Assembly (NCBI RefSeq): GCF_022539665.2
Contig: NC_081336.1
Span: 2,356,001 to 2,420,000, forward strand
Source: Daphnia carinata
Lineage: Eukaryota > Arthropoda > Branchiopoda > Diplostraca > Daphniidae
DNA length: 64,000 bases
Direction: 5' to 3'
The notes beneath the pieces were generated by a model. The model ran no database searches and had not been told where the DNA came from. It saw only the letters and a program-made list of their open reading frames with translations. A program made the translations under genes and the position numbers. The number at the start of each line of letters is the position of its first letter. The stretch's first letter is position 1. This document shows positions 60,601-64,000 of this stretch, one piece after another.

Positions 60601-62287
60601 CCGTCTCTCTGTGCCAGAACGGCGTTTGCGGAGTCTCGGCCTCGCCGCTCGGAGTGCGCATCGATTTCGACGACGAGGACGATGTCATCGGCGTTGTAGG
60701 CATCGGCGCCGCCGGCGTGGGAAGCGCCGGCGGGACGGGCGTCGGAAGCGGAAGCGGCGGCGACGCAGGCGGCGCTGGTGTCGGCGGCTGCCGAGGAAGC
60801 GATGACCTTATCGCGATGGATGGCAACGCCAACGATAGCGGCAGCATCGGCGGTCCAACCGCCTATTATTCCCGCGGCAGCGCCGCCGGCGTAGGCGGCG
60901 TCGGACAGAATAAACGCAACACGGACGCCGTCTCGCTCGATCACGCAACTAACCTTGGCCTCGTTGGAAACCCTTCCATCGGTAAATTTGTCATTTCATT
61001 TTTCCTTTATCCGGCACTTTTTTTTTTTTGAATGACGTATCTCTTAAATTGTAATGGATAGTTCCTTTCTTTCTTTTTTTAAACGTTCCCGCGTTTTTAA
61101 AACACGCTTGAACATTTCATCTTGTGAATGTTCCGAAAATGATGATTAATTGATGTTTCAAAATGGGCATTGAGAGAGTGCCGCTTCGATTTGAAGCTGC
61201 TTCAATTTTTCTTCTCTTTGTTTTGGATTGTTTTGAAAAAAAAAACAGGCGAAGCCAGCGTGGCGTTGTCGGCTTCCGGATCGGCATCGCTGGGCAGCGC
61301 CAGTCAGCTGTTTGTCCGCGACAGAGACCGCGAAAGCGACCGTGAAGACTGCGAATCGGCCAGCCAACTGGGATTGGCCGGCAGCATCGTCTCGAACGCT
61401 TCGGCCGCCCGCCGATTGGAAGTCCAGGCGGAACTGGTGGCTATGGCCGTCTGCTCGCCCAACAAGCGATCCAGTTTCGCCTCTTCGGAAACGGCCTCGG
61501 CCACCATCAGCCTCTCGGAGAGATCCAACACTTTGTCGATGGCCGACGACGGAGCCGCTTCTGTCGCCTCAACTCGAGCATTGGCCGGCTCGCTTCTCAG
61601 CTACAAGGTAAAAACGAAAAATCTATTGCATTTTAAGTGTTGGCTCGGTTCCTCTTAACTAAAATTACGCGCCAGTACGTTCCGAGTCAACGACGGATAA
61701 CGGCCGAAATTTTCCAGCACCGCAAAATGAGTCATTTTCTTTTGCCCGTCCGTCTTGCGTGGAAATGTTGAAAACGCAGTTTCAGAATGGGCTGAATAAT
61801 TTTTAGCCTTGTTCTGCGCCCTTGGCAGTGTCAACAAACTCCGCTGGTCACAGTTCGAATCATTTACTTCTTTTGTTTGCAGATGGGAGATACAGGTTCC
61901 GTTCATAGTTACCGCATCCCGCACACCGGCCAAACATCGGCGTCGGCGTCGGGAAGCGTCAAGTCTGGCTACGCTCCCGTTGAAATTCACGCTTGCCTCA
62001 ATGATGGCGATGATTTGCCTGTTGGCGGCGCTCGCTCCTCCAGTCCTGTTTCTATTATCTCACTGTCCGGCGATGAGGTGACGCTGCCCGGTTTGGTCTC
62101 CCTGAGACGCTCTGCCCGTCGGGCCCGCTTCGGTGGCAATAGCATTCAAGCCAGCGGCGCGCTGGCCAGCGATAACGAGGATCACGGTCAGGTGCGATTC
62201 GACGATCAAGTCAGTTATTTTGATCGGACGACTGTTGCTTGTTCTCCGACCGCAATCGACGCATCCGAACGAACTGCAACGCGCTGA
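54607..62287 (+). CDS. RNF19: RBR-type E3 ubiquitin ligase, RNF19A/RNF19B (Dorfin) family
   Basis: Membrane-anchored RING-between-RING ubiquitin ligase that receives ubiquitin from an E2 on a RING2 cysteine and passes it to substrates (family mechanism). Eight coding exons: 54607-55000, 55086-55355, 55468-55673, 55763-55853, 55968-56347, 60519-60981, 61249-61607 and 61883-62287; all GT-AG, phases agree, 855 aa. A Ser-rich N-terminus (about 1-160) precedes RING1 (CPLC at 167-170, to about 217), the IBR (about 240-302, ending WHPNQTC) and RING2 (CPRC at 327-330). The expected catalytic Cys is 342 in GSCNHMTC. The family block [20 protein letters not shown] leads to two hydrophobic segments (about 388-420 and 448-476). 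The long tail is low-complexity, with a Gly-rich insert in exon 6 and a recognisable NPSIGE motif. The start ATG is the first in this frame. No AATAAA follows up to 64000; the nearest variant is ATTAAA at 63645. Confidence 0.93.
56587..56592 (-). terminator. Poly(A) signal AATAAA of the nested kinase-like gene
   Basis: TTTATT on the plus strand reads AATAAA on the gene strand, 23-28 nt after the stop codon at 56615. A second overlapping-type copy follows within 10 nt. Position and strand fit the nested gene, not RNF19. Confidence 0.55.
56615..57919 (-). CDS. EcKinase / CHK-kinase-like protein (choline/ecdysteroid kinase-like family)
   Basis: Predicted small-molecule kinase with the aminoglycoside-phosphotransferase/choline-kinase fold; in insects some members phosphorylate ecdysteroids or xenobiotics (family knowledge), but the substrate here is unknown. 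Single uninterrupted exon of 434 aa, the usual length for the family. Visible motifs in order: N-lobe GEN block at 67-70, [13 protein letters not shown] at 118-130, NMKASGF at 165-171, [13 protein letters not shown] at 191-203, catalytic-loop equivalent [12 protein letters not shown] at 284-295, and the Mg-binding-loop equivalent [17 protein letters not shown] at 324-340. The usual HGD of the catalytic loop is HTD here; His and Asp are kept. The ATG at 57919 gives [10 protein letters not shown] with a normal N-terminal start; an acidic insert (DDDDDGDVG) lies at 37-45. It sits antisense within RNF19 intron 5 and has no introns of its own, which hints at origin by retroposition. Confidence 0.88.
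   Translation of the reverse strand: MSVDVSDESSITAEWLESILHLYYSTNGRDLLDGPKDDDDDGDVGRKDEPAQTVRVNQFHVRPGCEEGENLLSDLLAIDVTVCRNGSMPEEELHLMAKLLSQDPFCRHFILEAGFDVREIHFYTTLMPALTQFCGGESSTDPWPVPSCFYAKYRQGSDSVLVLANMKASGFLVTEFHLGLELDEAVAAVQSIARIHASVLAYRLRLGVDLGQAFPFLFRPEAAAESYQQLLERGLPQLATFLHTSAVDQPELHAVLAKLHKMRPRARETIANLLRPASPIATLTHTDFWCNNLLFRRKTTDGATAAAGHDQRDNSQAGPVECSILDWQMATYSRPTNDLALLLVTSVAGEVRRTRTGHILDAYWNRFCETTTSLGLDVEGQLNYGRIELETEFQQSLLLAVLLGIGSVDLAIGHQATEERLCEVLIDLSNEKVF
60519..60981 (+). CDS. RNF19 exon 6 with Gly-rich insert
   Basis: Encodes the second hydrophobic segment ([20 protein letters not shown]), the conserved [12 protein letters not shown] and [11 protein letters not shown] motifs, then a Gly/Ala/Ser-rich stretch (about residues 505-545) before NPSI. 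Vertebrate RNF19 has a shorter linker at this point from what I recall. DNA of the insert is built of GGC/GGA/GCG-type codons. Confidence 0.85.
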
Positions 62288-64000
62288 ATGAATAACTCTT
62301 CGGGCCATCCACTTCAATTGACTCAGACATTTAAAACTTAAGCGCGGAAAAAGAAAATGAATGTGTGTCCAGCCAGTTTATACTATTCTCCCTTTTTTTC
62401 AATGGAATTCATTTTTGTTTTTGTTTTTCCATGAAAACAATTGGAAAGTGAATTTTTCTTTTTTTTTTTTTTTTTTTCATTCTATGTTTACGCAGTATTT
62501 TTTTTTTATTATTATTTCCAAGATATATATTCTCCCGATATTGGTTTATTGTGGAAGATACTAGCTCTGGTTTACTGTGATCGCTCGATGTAGTACTTGA
62601 GAAAAAAAAAAAGGGGGAATCATTTGAAATTTTTTTTTTTTTTTTTATGTTTCTCTTCCTGTTTGAAGATCGTCCTTTTTCCTCTTCGCCATTTTCAACA
62701 TTTCATTCTCCATCTTTCCGATGTATCAAGAGCTTTCGTGCACTCCCTTTAACTTAGTTTTCGTATTCGTATAAACCTGTCAATTTGATTTTCATTTGAG
62801 GGAGGTGTAGGAATGGATATATAAATTTTTTGTTGTTTTTTTTTTTTTACTTACTTAGTATCCCGGGACGCGAAACGGATTGATATCAGTTTGTATATGA
62901 TTTAAACACGAATTTTATTCATTTTTTTTTACGTAGCTTCTCTTCGAAGGACATTATTCCCTCCCATAAGTTTCGTCCTTTCTTTCAACCTTAAGAAATA
63001 GATGACATTTCTTTTGCTTTTGTTTTTCTCGGTTTTGTTTTGTCTATATGTTTTCTTTGTACATCACCAGTTGAATGGATTGCCTTTTCCGTTTTCTTTT
63101 TTTTTTTAATGGGTTCATTTCGTCTGGAATTTTAAAGTTGCCTATTTTTAAACAAACATCTTTTAAAATCCCGGAGTGGATGGACCCTACCTATTTCTAG
63201 TTGGTTTTCGGACTATTTTTTTTTTTTTTTCAAAGGCGAATGATAAATACAAATGAAACTGACTATCATTTCCATCCAAAGTGGAAAATACTTGAGCCGT
63301 TGATCGATTTTAGAAAGATACCGAAATCAGCTGATTTCTTCCCGATTGCACGTGCGTGAAAGGAGGTAATGGACTAACCTCAAATGGAACGGCGATTACT
63401 TCCTTTTTATCTACTGGCTTCTACTCGACACGTCCTTGTGTATCTCGTATTGTTTTTGTTTTGTATTTTTATGTTCTCCTTTTTTCTGTTAGCAGCGGTG
63501 AACGCGAGTATTGATCCGAGACCGTGTGTTTCACGCCATCATCGCCGTTTGCCTCAACCCCTTCGAAAACGGAGCAGAATATCAGGTCTATCATGTCTCC
63601 GTCTCGTCTCCATGGTGACTGCTTCCATAAATCCTCAGATCGTGATTAAATACGTATTGACCCGTAAGAGATTTATGCCTTCATCCGTAATGTCCTAGAA
63701 GGTGGAGAATGAAACTGGGGGGGGGGGGAATTAATACGGGATTATGGTACACGATTTCTTAACGTTTTCACGCAGGAAGAATCTAAACGAAATGAAAATG
63801 GATTTTCTGCCAATATAAAAATACATTTCAATTCTTTTCGTAGCTTTACAAAAAAAAAGGCCTATTCGATTCCTTGTGTATCAAAGAGGAATTGATTCTT
63901 TCCTCTATCGACTATGCTTTTCAGAGAGAGAGAAAAAAAATTATTTCGTTACGGATGAGTTAACCTACTGCTCAACCAATTAGCCGGGAACTACTATTTG
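62288..64000. other. 3' flank of RNF19
   Basis: No supported gene. The near part should be RNF19 3' UTR. It holds T tracts, mostly under 20 nt, and moderately complex sequence. The open frame at 63384-63698 has no recognisable motif and I do not call it. A G-rich run occurs at about 63718-63729. Confidence 0.5.

Noticed and set aside
60504-60944. 146-codon minus-strand open frame, Ala-rich
   Set aside because: Antisense of RNF19 exon 6; the plus-strand frame carries the conserved family sequence.
63384-63698. 104-codon plus-strand open frame with a hydrophobic start resembling a signal peptide
   Set aside because: No family resemblance, no splice partners and no supporting context; likely chance in the RNF19 3' flank.
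1-64000. CRISPR arrays, tRNA, rRNA or transposase genes
   Set aside because: No regularly spaced repeat, tRNA B-box in a cloverleaf context, rRNA core sequence or transposase motif was found by eye.

Overview
The window looks like arthropod nuclear DNA, most likely a branchiopod crustacean such as Daphnia. That attribution is an inference. It rests on a Distal-less gene with a typical arthropod homeodomain, an arthropod-type EcKinase/CHK-like gene, short GT-AG introns (often 60-150 nt), GC-rich exons in AT-rich non-coding DNA, and very abundant homopolymer tracts and short tandem repeats. I saw no rRNA, tRNA, CRISPR array, transposase or other mobile-element protein.

Layout. Positions 1-32353 hold no gene I can support; this is a repeat-rich gene desert downstream of Distal-less. 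Distal-less (Dll) lies on the minus strand at 32354-36139 in three coding exons (426 aa), with one intron inside the homeodomain. Positions 36140-43823 are a second non-coding block, upstream of Dll. An SLC35F3/F4-like membrane transporter follows on the minus strand at 43824-49799; I resolve 11 coding exons whose phases all agree (601 aa). Positions 49800-54606 separate it from a divergently transcribed RNF19A/B-type RBR E3 ubiquitin ligase on the plus strand at 54607-62287 (8 coding exons, 855 aa). The large fifth intron of that ligase contains a complete single-exon EcKinase/CHK-like gene on the opposite strand at 56615-57919 (434 aa). Positions 62288-64000 are downstream of the ligase and show no further gene.

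The four genes have unrelated roles: limb-patterning transcription factor, endomembrane solute carrier, ubiquitin ligase and small-molecule kinase-like protein. There is no operon-like logic. The most notable points are the nested antisense kinase-like gene, a hidden last exon of the transporter behind an in-frame TAA TAG, the apparent lack of a C-terminal VWPAV tail on Dll, a pair of adjacent strong hairpins in a transporter intron, and the large non-coding territory around Dll, which contains two palindromes and a duplicated CRE-like element. Nothing in the window is clear evidence of a wholly new multi-gene system.
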